Assembly: GCA_034189065.1 (NCBI GenBank)
Contig: JAXHVQ010000193.1
Span: 1 to 8,642, forward strand
DNA: 8,642 bases
Direction of reading: 5' to 3'
Source: FACHB-1406 sp034189065
Lineage (GTDB): Bacteria; Cyanobacteriota; Cyanobacteriia; Cyanobacteriales; Spirulinaceae
Below, one piece after another: positions 1 through 5,996 of this stretch. How positions within the stretch are numbered: the stretch's first letter is position 1; every line of letters starts with the position of its first letter. The notes beneath the pieces were generated by a model, which saw nothing but the letters and a program-made list of their open reading frames with translations, had not been told where the DNA came from and made no database searches. The translations under genes were made by a program, and so were the position numbers.

Positions 1-513
1 TATCCCGACATTAGCGAGGCTCAATTAACGCGCTTGCGCTCGGCATTAGTCGATGAAAAACAACTTGCTAATTTCGCAAGAGAAATCGGTATCGGTTCTT
101 TGATGAGACTGGGAAAAGGTGCCAATAAAGATGGCGGACGCGATAATCCAGCCTTACTTAGCGATACATTTGAAGCGTTAATTGGCGCATACTTTCTAGA
201 TGCGGGAATTGAAAAAGTTAAACAGTACGTCGAACCTTTCTTACGGTCTCTTGCCGATACATTAGTGTTTCCTCAAACTGATGCAGAACCCCAACGTTTG
301 GTAGACTCGAAAAATCGCTTTCAACAATGGGCCCTAGCTCGATTTAAAGAAAATCCAACTTATACAATTATTGACGAGTCGGGTCCCGCTCATGCGAAGG
401 AATTTATAGCACAAGTGAGCGTAAAGGGGAAGGTGTATGGCGTGGGACGCGATCGCAGAAAACAAGAAGCGGAAAAGCGCGCGGCAGAATGCGCTTTGGA
501 AAAATTAAGATAG
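1..513 (+). CDS. rnc: Ribonuclease III, C-terminal part (5' end outside window)
   Basis: Double-strand-specific endoribonuclease that processes rRNA precursors and structured mRNAs in the cytoplasm. The frame is open from base 1, so the true start lies upstream; 170 residues are visible. Residues 50-72 of the fragment contain the second half of the nuclease active site, with D55 and E58 in the DTFEALIGA motif and the following YFLDAG. Residues 101-170 are a double-stranded RNA binding domain, recognisable by DSKNRFQQW, the ESGPAHAKEF loop and the closing helix KQEAEKRAA. The N-terminal signature ERLEFLGD is missing only because of the window edge. The TTG at 34 is internal and not a start. 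Stop TAG at 511-513. The next gene begins 172 bases downstream on the same strand. Family assignment is secure. Confidence 0.95.
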   Translation, partial: YPDISEAQLTRLRSALVDEKQLANFAREIGIGSLMRLGKGANKDGGRDNPALLSDTFEALIGAYFLDAGIEKVKQYVEPFLRSLADTLVFPQTDAEPQRLVDSKNRFQQWALARFKENPTYTIIDESGPAHAKEFIAQVSVKGKVYGVGRDRRKQEAEKRAAECALEKLR

Positions 514-530
514 CTGGAGTCTTTAATTTC

Positions 531-538
531 GCGATCGC
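531..538. repeat. HIP1 palindrome GCGATCGC, one of 13 in the window
   Basis: GCGATCGC lies inside a longer perfect palindrome TCGCGATCGCGA (529-540) just after rnc. Further exact copies start at 449, 812, 1584, 1836, 1917, 1953, 2220, 3192, 3426, 6120, 6780 and 6847. HIP1 is a hallmark of many cyanobacterial genomes and supports the taxonomic call. None was seen in the tnpB segment or after 6854. Confidence 0.85.
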
Positions 539-551
539 GAGAGTATTTTTC

Positions 552-572
552 CTTCCAGAATTAGGCTGGAAG
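552..572. repeat. Hairpin between rnc and the STAS gene
   Basis: Perfect 7-bp inverted repeat CTTCCAG / CTGGAAG with a 7-base loop. It has no T-run after it on the plus strand, so it is not a standard intrinsic terminator. It may be a processing or stabilising structure at the rnc 3' end. The rest of the 172-base gap holds a possible weak promoter (TTGAAA at 595-600, TGATAC at 619-624) and the ribosome binding site of the next gene. Confidence 0.4.
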
Positions 573-685
573 ATTGAGACAATCTCCCAGAAACTTGAAA
601 TAGCCGCAGTAACAACGATGATACAGTTAACGATATAACCGAGCGACAAGTCGTTGGATATTGGAGGTAAGGGAGTTTAAACGGA

Positions 686-1033
686 ATGGAAGTCAAAACA
701 GACGATTATCGAGTATGGTATGAGCCAGAAACTTCAACCGTGAACTTTCAGGGATTGCTGCGGGAAAGTGGAATTGCAGAATATAAACCGATCGAGCAAT
801 TGCTAAGCGAAGCGATCGCGCCCAATCCCCCAACGCTGACGATGAACCTCAAGCACCTCGAATTCCTCAACAGCTCTGGCATGAGCATTTTATCTCGGTT
901 TGTCATCGGCGTGCGCAAGAAAAAAACGATTCAGTTAGTCGTGTGCGGTTCCAGTGGCGTTCCCTGGCAAAAGAAGTCTCTGGGCAATTGGCAGCGATTG
1001 ATGCCGAGTTTAACGCTCTTGTTAACAGAGTAG
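686..1033 (+). CDS. STAS-domain regulator, slr1659-like
   Basis: A 115-residue protein that fills a single STAS (anti-sigma-factor-antagonist-like) fold and resembles the cyanobacterial slr1659-type regulators. The key feature is L-N-S-S-G at residues 61-65. It aligns with the D-S-S-G phosphorylation loop of SpoIIAA, so S63 is the likely phospho-acceptor, although the aspartate before it is an asparagine here. The C-terminal stretch PWQKKSLGNWQRLMPS (93-108) is typical of this subgroup. Such proteins usually act in partner switching with a histidine-kinase-like ATPase and a PP2C phosphatase; no partner is present in this window, so the target is unknown. A GGGAG ribosome binding site at 671-675 lies 10 bases before the ATG. 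It is convergent with pdxH, separated by 21 bases. The STAS call is firm; the pathway is not. Confidence 0.8.
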   Translation: MEVKTDDYRVWYEPETSTVNFQGLLRESGIAEYKPIEQLLSEAIAPNPPTLTMNLKHLEFLNSSGMSILSRFVIGVRKKKTIQLVVCGSSGVPWQKKSLGNWQRLMPSLTLLLTE

Positions 1034-1054
1034 AGACGCAACAGGAGAGCGATA

Positions 1055-1699
1055 TTAGGGCGATAACCGCTCCCTCATCCAACCTCCGTCCTCCATTCGA
1101 CGATAGTGCAGGCGGTCGTGGAGGCGACTGGGCCGACCTTGCCAAAATTCGATGGCAACCGGAACAACCCGATATCCCCCCCAATGGGGCGGACGGGGAA
1201 TTTCGCCGTCTGCGTATTCCTGTTGAAGTTGGTCGAGGCGGCGATCGAGAAAATCTCGACTGTCGATAACCTGACTTTGCTCCGAAGCCCAAGCGCCCAG
1301 TTGCGAAGCGCGCGGACGGCTGCGAAAATAATCGTCGGACTCTCGGTCGGAAACTGGCTCGACTCTCCCTTCGATGCGGACTTGGCGCTCGAGTTCGACC
1401 CACCAAAATACAAGGGATGCTTGGGGGTTTGCTGCGAGGTCTTGACCTTTGGCGCTTTCGCGGTTGGTGAAAAAAGTAAATCCTCGTTCGTCAAATCCTT
1501 TGAGCAATACCATACGGACTGAGGGTTTGCCCTCGGCGGTGGCAGTCGCGATGGCCATTGCATTGGGTTCGCTCAGTTGCGCCGCGATCGCCTGCTCGAA
1601 CCACGTTGTAAACTGTTGGATGGGATCGAGGGCGGCATCGGCTTCTTGGAGTCCAGATCGAGTATAGTTTTTGCGCAAATCGGCGACAGAAATGCCCAT
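1055..1699 (-). CDS. pdxH: Pyridoxamine 5'-phosphate oxidase
   Basis: FMN-dependent enzyme that oxidises pyridoxamine 5'-phosphate or pyridoxine 5'-phosphate to pyridoxal 5'-phosphate with oxygen. At 214 residues it has the family's normal length. Visible FMN and substrate motifs are RMVLLKGFD (62-70), GFTFFTNRESAKG (73-85), the RQVRIEG strand (105-111), SRPRASQLGAWAS (127-139), the WGG turn (173-175), and the C-terminal RLHDR (192-196) ending in ERLSP. The ATG at 1699 is the natural start, giving the usual DLRKNYTRSGL opening; no strong Shine-Dalgarno precedes it. The gene is divergent from the LapA gene, and a stable hairpin (1727-1755) would lie in its 5' leader if transcription starts far enough upstream. 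Assignment is secure. Confidence 0.96.
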   Translation of the reverse strand: MGISVADLRKNYTRSGLQEADAALDPIQQFTTWFEQAIAAQLSEPNAMAIATATAEGKPSVRMVLLKGFDERGFTFFTNRESAKGQDLAANPQASLVFWWVELERQVRIEGRVEPVSDRESDDYFRSRPRASQLGAWASEQSQVIDSRDFLDRRLDQLQQEYADGEIPRPPHWGGYRVVPVAIEFWQGRPSRLHDRLHYRRMEDGGWMRERLSP

Positions 1700-1726
1700 A
1701 GTTTGTTTTACGATGAGAAACAGAGG

Positions 1727-1760
1727 TTCGGCTCCCTCGAGGGGGCTTCACCGAATTTTT
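1727..1760 (+). terminator. Terminator-like hairpin between pdxH and the LapA gene
   Basis: Outer arms TTCGG (1727-1731) and CCGAA (1751-1755) enclose a near-palindrome with CTCCC (1732-1736), loop TCGA and GGGGG (1741-1745), then five Ts (1756-1760). On the plus strand this has the form of an intrinsic terminator; on the minus strand it would be a leader hairpin of pdxH. No plus-strand gene ends just upstream, so it may block read-through from the STAS gene across pdxH, or attenuate the LapA gene. The fold is clear; the function is inferred. Confidence 0.5.
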
Positions 1761-1793
1761 ATTGTAAGTTTTTGCTGGAGCAAGGGATAAGCC

Positions 1794-2150
1794 ATGCGAC
1801 AATTCAACTTTATATTAATTTTTGCACTGTGCTTAGCGATCGCGCTATTTAGCATCGAAAACGTTCAGTTTGTGACGATCCGAGTGGTTCCGGGGTGGGA
1901 CGTACAAGCCCCTCTCGCGATCGCGCTCATTTTGACCCTGGGTGTGGGGGCCGCGATCGCCTGGATGTTCGGACTGTGGCACCGCCTCCAACAGCAATTG
2001 GCCTATCGCCAAGTCACTAAAGAAGTCAAAGCGAAAAATCAACGCATTGAAGTCCTCGAACAGGAAGTTAAGAGCGTTCAAGCCGAACTCGAACAACAAA
2101 AACTACTTCCCTCTACCGCAAACAACTCCTTACAAGAAACTAAAAATTAA
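1794..2150 (+). CDS. LapA/DUF1049-domain small membrane protein
   Basis: A 118-residue inner-membrane protein with the two-helix layout of the lipopolysaccharide assembly protein A (LapA, DUF1049) family. Membrane segments are about 5-20 and 39-61, separated by a short polar loop containing the family's typical SIENVQFV (20-27). After the second helix comes a charged cytoplasmic coiled coil, about 64-104, rich in Gln, Lys and Glu heptads (EVLEQEVKSVQAELEQQ). In proteobacteria LapA works with LapB in control of LPS assembly; the cyanobacterial members have no proven role. AAGGGA at 1782-1787 is a good ribosome binding site 6 bases before the ATG. The stop codon overlaps the stop codon of convergent cofH. 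Domain call firm, function unknown. Confidence 0.85.
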   Translation: MRQFNFILIFALCLAIALFSIENVQFVTIRVVPGWDVQAPLAIALILTLGVGAAIAWMFGLWHRLQQQLAYRQVTKEVKAKNQRIEVLEQEVKSVQAELEQQKLLPSTANNSLQETKN

Positions 2151-3298
2151 ACACAATTGCTGGAAGAATCGAACAATTTATATAACGTATCTCTTTGTCG
2201 AGCGAGACGAGAAATTGAAGCGATCGCGTCTTGTAACTCCTTGGGTTCCAGACAAGTTCCCCCCCGGGCTCCCGCCATTGTTGTAATGTGTTCTTCCATT
2301 AAGGTTCCTCCTAAATCATTACACCCCCATTGCAGCGCTTGTGTCGCTCCTTTTAATCCCAATTTAACCCAACTGGGTTGATGATTGGGTATCCAGTTTC
2401 CTAAATAAATACGCGCCACTGCGGTAAGCTGTAAAGCATCTTGGAGAATTGGCTGATCTCGACCGACTCTTTGCCTCAGTGGAGCGGGAGCCTCTTGTCC
2501 GACAAAAGGGAGTAAAATAAACTCTGTGAACTGAGCGGGGTACTCTTTTTCAACAGCCGTTTGTTGTAGCTTTCTCAGTTTTTCCAAATGAGAGATTTGT
2601 TGCTGCGGGGTTTCAATGTGTCCTGAAAGCAAAGTGCTAGTCGTTACAACTCCCAGGCGATGAGCCGTTTCGACAATTTCCAACCACGTTCGAGCGTCGA
2701 TTTTTTCAGGACAAATAATCCGTCTAACTTTATCGTCCAACACTTCTGCCGCCGTCCCCGGCATCGAACCTAAACCTGCGTCCTTAAGAGATTCAATAAC
2801 CGCTGCATAACTCAAACCATCTTCTCGGGCAATAAATTGAATTTCTTGGGGAGAAAACGCATGGAGGTGGAGATGGGAAAAAGCCTTTTTTATGGTTTCA
2901 ATTAACTTAATATAATAGGCTAAAGACGTGCCTTTAATTTTCGCATTAGGATTCAGTCCGCCCTGCATACAAATTTCCGTCGCTCCCCGCCGTACCGCAT
3001 CTGCCGTTTTTTCAAGAATTTGTTCCCACTCCAACCAATACGCCCCCGTTTCCCCTTCGTCTCGACGAAAAGCACAAAAGCTACAATGTTGCTCGCAAAT
3101 GTTAGTAAAGTTGATATTGCGATTAATAACATAGGTCACCATTTCTCCCGACTGCCTTTGTCGAAGTCGGTCTGCCGCGTATTGAAGGTCTGCGATCGCG
3201 CCCGGATCGGTTTGCTTGAGGAGAAAGATACCGGCATCGGGAGAAAGGTCTTCTCCATTTAAAGCCGCATCGAGAAGAGCTTCAAGAGATTGAATCAT
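2147..3298 (-). CDS. cofH: FO synthase subunit 2, radical SAM enzyme CofH
   Basis: CofH joins 5-amino-6-(D-ribitylamino)uracil to the 4-hydroxybenzyl part of tyrosine; CofG then closes the ring to give FO (8-hydroxy-5-deazaflavin). In cyanobacteria FO is best known as the antenna chromophore of photolyases. With the ATG at 3298 the protein has 383 residues. The radical-SAM cluster motif C-x3-C-x2-C is C68, C72, C75 in NICEQHCSFCAF. Other CofH signatures are ICMQGGLNP, LHLHAFSPQEI, GSMPGTAAEVLDD and, near the C-terminus, NDLGGTLMEE. A TTG at 3340 would add 14 residues but has no ribosome binding site and gives a non-conserved leader, so I prefer 3298. No cofG lies in the window. It is convergent and overlapping with the LapA gene, and divergent from the membrane protein gene at 3420. 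Confidence 0.93.
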   Translation of the reverse strand: MIQSLEALLDAALNGEDLSPDAGIFLLKQTDPGAIADLQYAADRLRQRQSGEMVTYVINRNINFTNICEQHCSFCAFRRDEGETGAYWLEWEQILEKTADAVRRGATEICMQGGLNPNAKIKGTSLAYYIKLIETIKKAFSHLHLHAFSPQEIQFIAREDGLSYAAVIESLKDAGLGSMPGTAAEVLDDKVRRIICPEKIDARTWLEIVETAHRLGVVTTSTLLSGHIETPQQQISHLEKLRKLQQTAVEKEYPAQFTEFILLPFVGQEAPAPLRQRVGRDQPILQDALQLTAVARIYLGNWIPNHQPSWVKLGLKGATQALQWGCNDLGGTLMEEHITTMAGARGGTCLEPKELQDAIASISRLARQRDTLYKLFDSSSNCV

Positions 3299-3386
3299 AA
3301 ATAAAGAGGTGAAATTTGAGAGGGGACTAACTTTATTCAATCTTTACATTAATCCATCGAAAACCAGTGGAACTTTTCAGGAAAAT

Positions 3387-3404
3387 CGCTAAAATTGGTT
3401 AGCG
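3387..3404. repeat. Hairpin upstream of the UPF0104 gene
   Basis: Perfect 6-bp inverted repeat CGCTAA / TTAGCG with a 6-base loop, ending 15 bases before the TTG start at 3420. It lies in the divergent cofH/membrane-protein intergenic region and could be an operator or a leader hairpin covering the translation start region. No strong promoter boxes are seen for either gene. Confidence 0.35.
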
Positions 3405-3419
3405 CTCTAGGTATCCTCA

Positions 3420-4370
3420 TTGTCCGCGATCGCATCCCTCAAATCAGTCATTGCCGCTCTCAAGCCCTATCTGAAATGGTTCATCTTGGGGGGAGCCTTA
3501 TTCTTCCTCGGCAGCAGCCTTAGAGCGCACTGGCAGGAAGTCGTCGAGCTGCGGATCGACAGCACGGGGTGGATGCGACTCGTACTCGCTACAGCCGTCA
3601 CCCTCCTCGCCCATACCTGGTCCGGATGGGTATGGGGGTGGATTGTTCGCGAGTTTAACCAACCCGTCGGGATGCTGTGGAGCATTCGAGTTTATCTGAA
3701 AACCAATATTGCCAAATACCTACCCGGCAATGTCTGGCACTATTACGGTCGCATCAACGCCGCCCGATCAGCGGGAATTCCGTTGGGAATTTCCGTCTTA
3801 AGCGTCCTCATGGAACCCTTGCTAATGGCAGCAGCAGCGTTGTTAGTCGCCATTGGGTGCAGCTTTGGGGGACATATCGGATGGCAAATTTTCCTCCTCA
3901 TTCCCGTCCTCGCAGGGTTCCATCCGCGATTTCTCAATCCCCTCCTCGATCTTGTTGCCAAGCTGAAGGGAAAAATCAAAAAGCCGACAGAAGAACGAGA
4001 ACAACCGATCCGAGTCAAGGGCTATCCTTTTATTCCCCTGTTGGGAGAAATTGGCTTCGTCGTGCTGAGAGGCGCGGGATTTTTAATAGCGATGCTCGCC
4101 TTATATCCCCTGCGTTTAACCGAAATTCCCCTGCTGCTGGGCGCTTTTAGTGTAGCCTGGGTCGTCGGCTTGCTGGTTCCCGGTGCGCCTGGGGGGATCG
4201 GCATTTTTGAAGCGACGGCGCTCGCGTTGCTCGAGCAACACATTTCCCCGGGGATTATCATCAGTACCGTGATTCTGTACCGTTTTATTGGGACCCTTGC
4301 AGAGGCGATCGGAGCGGTACTCGCATGGCTGTACGAGCGTTTCTTTCCTCAAGGCGATCTAACCCCTTGA
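3420..4370 (+). CDS. Polytopic membrane protein, lysylphosphatidylglycerol synthase TM/UPF0104 family
   Basis: A 316-residue integral membrane protein related to the flippase-like transmembrane domain of MprF and to UPF0104 proteins. Hydrophobic segments lie at about 20-33, 54-74, 121-147, 154-167, 206-229, 234-256 and 277-304. Recognisable family motifs are YLPGNVWHYYGR (100-111) and PGAPGGIGIFEA (254-265). No catalytic lysyl-transferase domain is attached, so it is probably a lipid or lipid-linked sugar transporter rather than an aminoacyl-lipid synthase; this is inference. The start is TTG at 3420: an in-frame TAG at 3408-3410 blocks any upstream start, and the first ATG is 50 codons inside. 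The next same-strand cellular gene is a polyprenyl-phosphate-type glycosyltransferase, which supports a shared envelope role; a tnpB element now sits between them. Confidence 0.8.
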   Translation: MSAIASLKSVIAALKPYLKWFILGGALFFLGSSLRAHWQEVVELRIDSTGWMRLVLATAVTLLAHTWSGWVWGWIVREFNQPVGMLWSIRVYLKTNIAKYLPGNVWHYYGRINAARSAGIPLGISVLSVLMEPLLMAAAALLVAIGCSFGGHIGWQIFLLIPVLAGFHPRFLNPLLDLVAKLKGKIKKPTEEREQPIRVKGYPFIPLLGEIGFVVLRGAGFLIAMLALYPLRLTEIPLLLGAFSVAWVVGLLVPGAPGGIGIFEATALALLEQHISPGIIISTVILYRFIGTLAEAIGAVLAWLYERFFPQGDLTP

Positions 4371-4398
4371 GCGAAGATGAAACAGATGACTTGACCCG

Positions 4399-4438
4399 AA
4401 CCCCACCGAAGAAGAATCGAGGGGTTGACTTTTCAATG
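4399..4438 (+). terminator. Possible weak terminator after the UPF0104 gene
   Basis: AACCCC (4399-4404) pairs with GGGGTT (4421-4426), with an inner CGA/TCG pair at 4407-4409 and 4417-4419. A short T-run (GACTTTTC) and a second TTTT follow. The stem is modest and the T-tract weak. If real, it would reduce read-through from the membrane protein gene into tnpB and the glycosyltransferase. Confidence 0.3.
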
Positions 4439-4450
4439 ATTTTGATGTAA

Positions 4451-4532
4451 ACCAAGCAGGATGCACCCGAATCAGAGAAAGTTAGCTGTTCGCAGGGAAG
4501 CCCCGCATTCTACCCGATAGGGTGAGTGTCAC
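4451..4532 (+). mobile_element. Probable remnant of a second tnpB element: coding tail plus right end
   Basis: This stretch shares GGGAAGCCC (4495-4503) and a terminal TGTCAC (4527-4532) with the right end of the tnpB element downstream (5917-5925 and 5958-5963), in the same orientation and with a hairpin between the two blocks in both copies (here ACCC-gata-GGGT, 4512-4523). A short open frame from 4451 to the TGA at 4523-4525 reads KQDAPESEKVSCSQGSPAFY, which resembles the polar tails ending in GSPxxxP seen on other cyanobacterial TnpB proteins. I read it as the end of an older sibling element whose body is lost. It could instead be the left end of the current element imitating its right end. 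Confidence 0.45.
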
Positions 4533-4544
4533 CGATGAGGAGCG

Positions 4545-4579
4545 GTCAGTCGATGGAGTTCAATACTCTTGAGACTGAC
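4545..4579. repeat. Nested hairpin upstream of tnpB
   Basis: Perfect inverted repeat GTCAGTC (4545-4551) / GACTGAC (4573-4579), with a second stem GAGT (4556-4559) / ACTC (4565-4568) inside and a 5-base loop. It may be the left-end subterminal hairpin bound by a Y1 transposase, or part of the tnpB leader RNA. Confidence 0.5.
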
Positions 4580-4598
4580 AAACTTTCTTAAGCTTATA

Positions 4599-4626
4599 TT
4601 TAGGGAGTTGCTGACTTTTCCCTAAA
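4599..4626. repeat. 8-bp hairpin just before the tnpB promoter
   Basis: Perfect inverted repeat TTTAGGGA (4599-4606) / TCCCTAAA (4619-4626) with a 12-base loop. It ends 8 bases before the TATAAT box, so it overlaps the expected -35 region. No T-run follows, so it is unlikely to be a terminator. Confidence 0.45.
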
Positions 4627-4640
4627 ACGAAAGCTATAAT
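4608..4640 (+). promoter_or_regulatory. Possible tnpB promoter
   Basis: A consensus -10 box TATAAT lies at 4635-4640, 24 bases before the tnpB ATG. The -35 is poor: TGACTT at 4612-4617 gives 17-bp spacing, TTGCTG at 4608-4613 gives 21. Both fall inside the hairpin 4599-4626. No clear ribosome binding site precedes tnpB. Confidence 0.35.
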
Positions 4641-4664
4641 GAGATTAATTGTTCGCTGAGCCTG

Positions 4665-5906
4665 ATGATTAACTGGAATTACGAGTACAGAATTTATCCA
4701 AACACAGAACAGCAAGAAAAGATGCTGTTGTGGCTTGATATCTGTAAAGGAGTTTTTAACTACGCCCTTGGAGAAAGAAAAGCTTGGATAAAATCTCGTA
4801 AATCTCCGGTCAACTCATGCTCATTGCATTCAGAGTATATTATCCCTGCTGACGAACCTTACCCTGACTACTACAAACAGAAAAAGGCTTTAACAGCAGC
4901 TAAGAAGCAATACCCAAAACTAAAAGAGGTACATTCCCAGGTCTTGCAAGAAGTTATAGGTCAGGTAGATACTGCCTTTAAGTTCTTCCATCAAAGAGGG
5001 TTTGGATTTCCTCGGTTCAAGAAAAAGCTAAAATCTTTTGTCTTTCCCCAATTCAAAGAAAATCCCATTCAAAGTAACGAGATAAAGTTACCCAAGATAG
5101 GCAAGGTAACAATCAATCAGCACCGTCCTCTGCCCGATGGCTTTGTAGTCAAGCAAGTCCGAGTGGTAAATAAAGCATCCGGATGGTATTTGATTTGCAC
5201 AATTCAAGGAGAGGGTGAAATCCCTGAATCCGTTGCTGATATCACTAAAACTTCGATGGGGATAGACTTAGGATTTGATAAAGTTGTTGCCACCTCAAGA
5301 GGAGAAGTCATTGACAGACCTAGATTCTTATTAGAGCTACAAAGCAAGCTGACATGGCTGCAACGTAGATTAAAGAACAAGCAAAAAGGGTCTAATAATT
5401 GGAAAAAAGCCAACCATGCAGTAGCTCGATTACACGAACATATTACGAGGAAGCGCAAAGACTATCACTACAAACTAGCGCATCATCTCTGTAATCAAAC
5501 GGAGATGGTGTTTGTAGAAGATATCAACTTCAAAGCCTGGAGTAGGGAGATGCTTAAAAAGCATTCTCTTGACTTTGGTTTTGGAAGATTTGTTGCCAGA
5601 CTCGAGCAAGTTTGCAAAAAAAGGCAAGTCTATTTTAAGAAAGTCAATAAAGATTTTACCTCTCAAACCTGCCCCAACTGTGAAGCTATCACTGGCAAGA
5701 AAAAGCTAAGTCAAAGAGTTCATAGTTGTCCTGAATGCGGATTTACGACGAATCGAGATGTAGCTGCTGCGATGGTTGTAGAGCAAAAAGGATTGTCTGT
5801 AGCCCTTGGACAAAGGGTGGTACTGCCTACAGAGGACGGAAGTTTAAAACGGGGTGCTATCGGCAACGATAGTGCTAGTCTTCCCCGCAGAAGTAGGAAA
5901 GCCTAA
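4665..5906 (+). CDS. tnpB: TnpB, RNA-guided nuclease of an IS200/IS605-type element
   Basis: A 413-residue TnpB, a normal length for the family. TnpB proteins are RuvC-type, omega-RNA-guided DNA endonucleases and relatives of Cas12. The N-terminal helix-turn-helix region (about 1-60) carries the YRIYPNTEQQ motif. The RuvC residues are all present: D201 in GIDLGFDK, E285 in FVEDINF, and D365 in NRDVAAA. The zinc ribbon between the last two has C336, C339, C355 and C358 (TCPNC and CPECG). The protein is therefore predicted to be active. The ATG at 4665 is the first in-frame start and gives the family's usual NWNYEYRIYP opening. The last 60 codons overlap the structured omega RNA. No tnpA accompanies it. 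It reads toward the glycosyltransferase gene, which may now depend on its transcript. Confidence 0.93.
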   Translation: MINWNYEYRIYPNTEQQEKMLLWLDICKGVFNYALGERKAWIKSRKSPVNSCSLHSEYIIPADEPYPDYYKQKKALTAAKKQYPKLKEVHSQVLQEVIGQVDTAFKFFHQRGFGFPRFKKKLKSFVFPQFKENPIQSNEIKLPKIGKVTINQHRPLPDGFVVKQVRVVNKASGWYLICTIQGEGEIPESVADITKTSMGIDLGFDKVVATSRGEVIDRPRFLLELQSKLTWLQRRLKNKQKGSNNWKKANHAVARLHEHITRKRKDYHYKLAHHLCNQTEMVFVEDINFKAWSREMLKKHSLDFGFGRFVARLEQVCKKRQVYFKKVNKDFTSQTCPNCEAITGKKKLSQRVHSCPECGFTTNRDVAAAMVVEQKGLSVALGQRVVLPTEDGSLKRGAIGNDSASLPRRSRKA

Positions 5907-5983
5907 CAGCGATGTTGGGAAGCCCGCCCTGTAATCTTTGATTCAGGGTCGGGAGGATGTCACAACAAATTATCTCCTATTGT
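5850..5983 (+). ncRNA. Predicted omega RNA (reRNA) of TnpB, with natural guide at its 3' end
   Basis: CGGGG (5850-5854) pairs with CCCCG (5883-5887) around a perfect hairpin CTATCG-GCAA-CGATAG (5857-5872) with a GNRA-type loop. A linker follows, then a terminal hairpin in which CCCG, CCCTG and AATC (5923-5936) pair with GATT, CAGGG and CGGG (5940-5953), loop TTT, one-base bulges at 5932 and 5949. The scaffold ends at TGTCAC (5963). By analogy with ISDra2 the guide would be the following bases, here aacaaattatctcctattgt (5964-5983). The true 5' end probably lies further upstream within tnpB. Structures are read directly; the omega-RNA role follows from family knowledge. Confidence 0.7.
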
Positions 5984-5996
5984 CTGAAATAGACCG

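Larger units (their letters stand above)
4447..5963 (+). mobile_element. IS200/IS605-type tnpB element without tnpA (left boundary uncertain)
   Basis: The right end is well supported: a long hairpin followed by GGATGTCAC at 5955-5963. The left end is not. TTGAT at 4442-4446 matches the target motif known for ISDra2-type elements and would put the left end at 4447. If 4451-4532 is a separate remnant, the left end lies after 4532. There is no tnpA in the window, so movement would need a transposase in trans. No GCGATCGC occurs in the segment, and it looks richer in A and T than the flanking genes, both consistent with foreign origin. It sits between two same-strand envelope genes. Confidence 0.7.

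Noticed and set aside
552..572. Hairpin after rnc as an intrinsic terminator
   Set aside because: The T-run precedes rather than follows the hairpin on the plus strand, and the minus strand shows A residues after it.
404..649. 81-residue minus-strand open frame over the rnc 3' end
   Set aside because: Overlaps rnc coding sequence, shows no family motif and has no ribosome binding site.
903..1563. Several open frames on both strands across pdxH and the STAS 3' end
   Set aside because: They are other-frame readings of pdxH and the STAS gene; their residues are Arg/Pro/Ser-rich with no domain.
3299..3340. Upstream TTG start for cofH at 3340
   Set aside because: No ribosome binding site and a 14-residue leader unlike the family; the ATG at 3298 gives a normal N-terminus.
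3677..4150. 157-residue plus-strand frame inside the UPF0104 gene
   Set aside because: Frame-shifted shadow of a gene with clear membrane segments and family motifs.
4371..4664. CRISPR-like array or tandem repeats before tnpB
   Set aside because: There are hairpins and one right-end-like copy, but no regularly spaced direct repeats.
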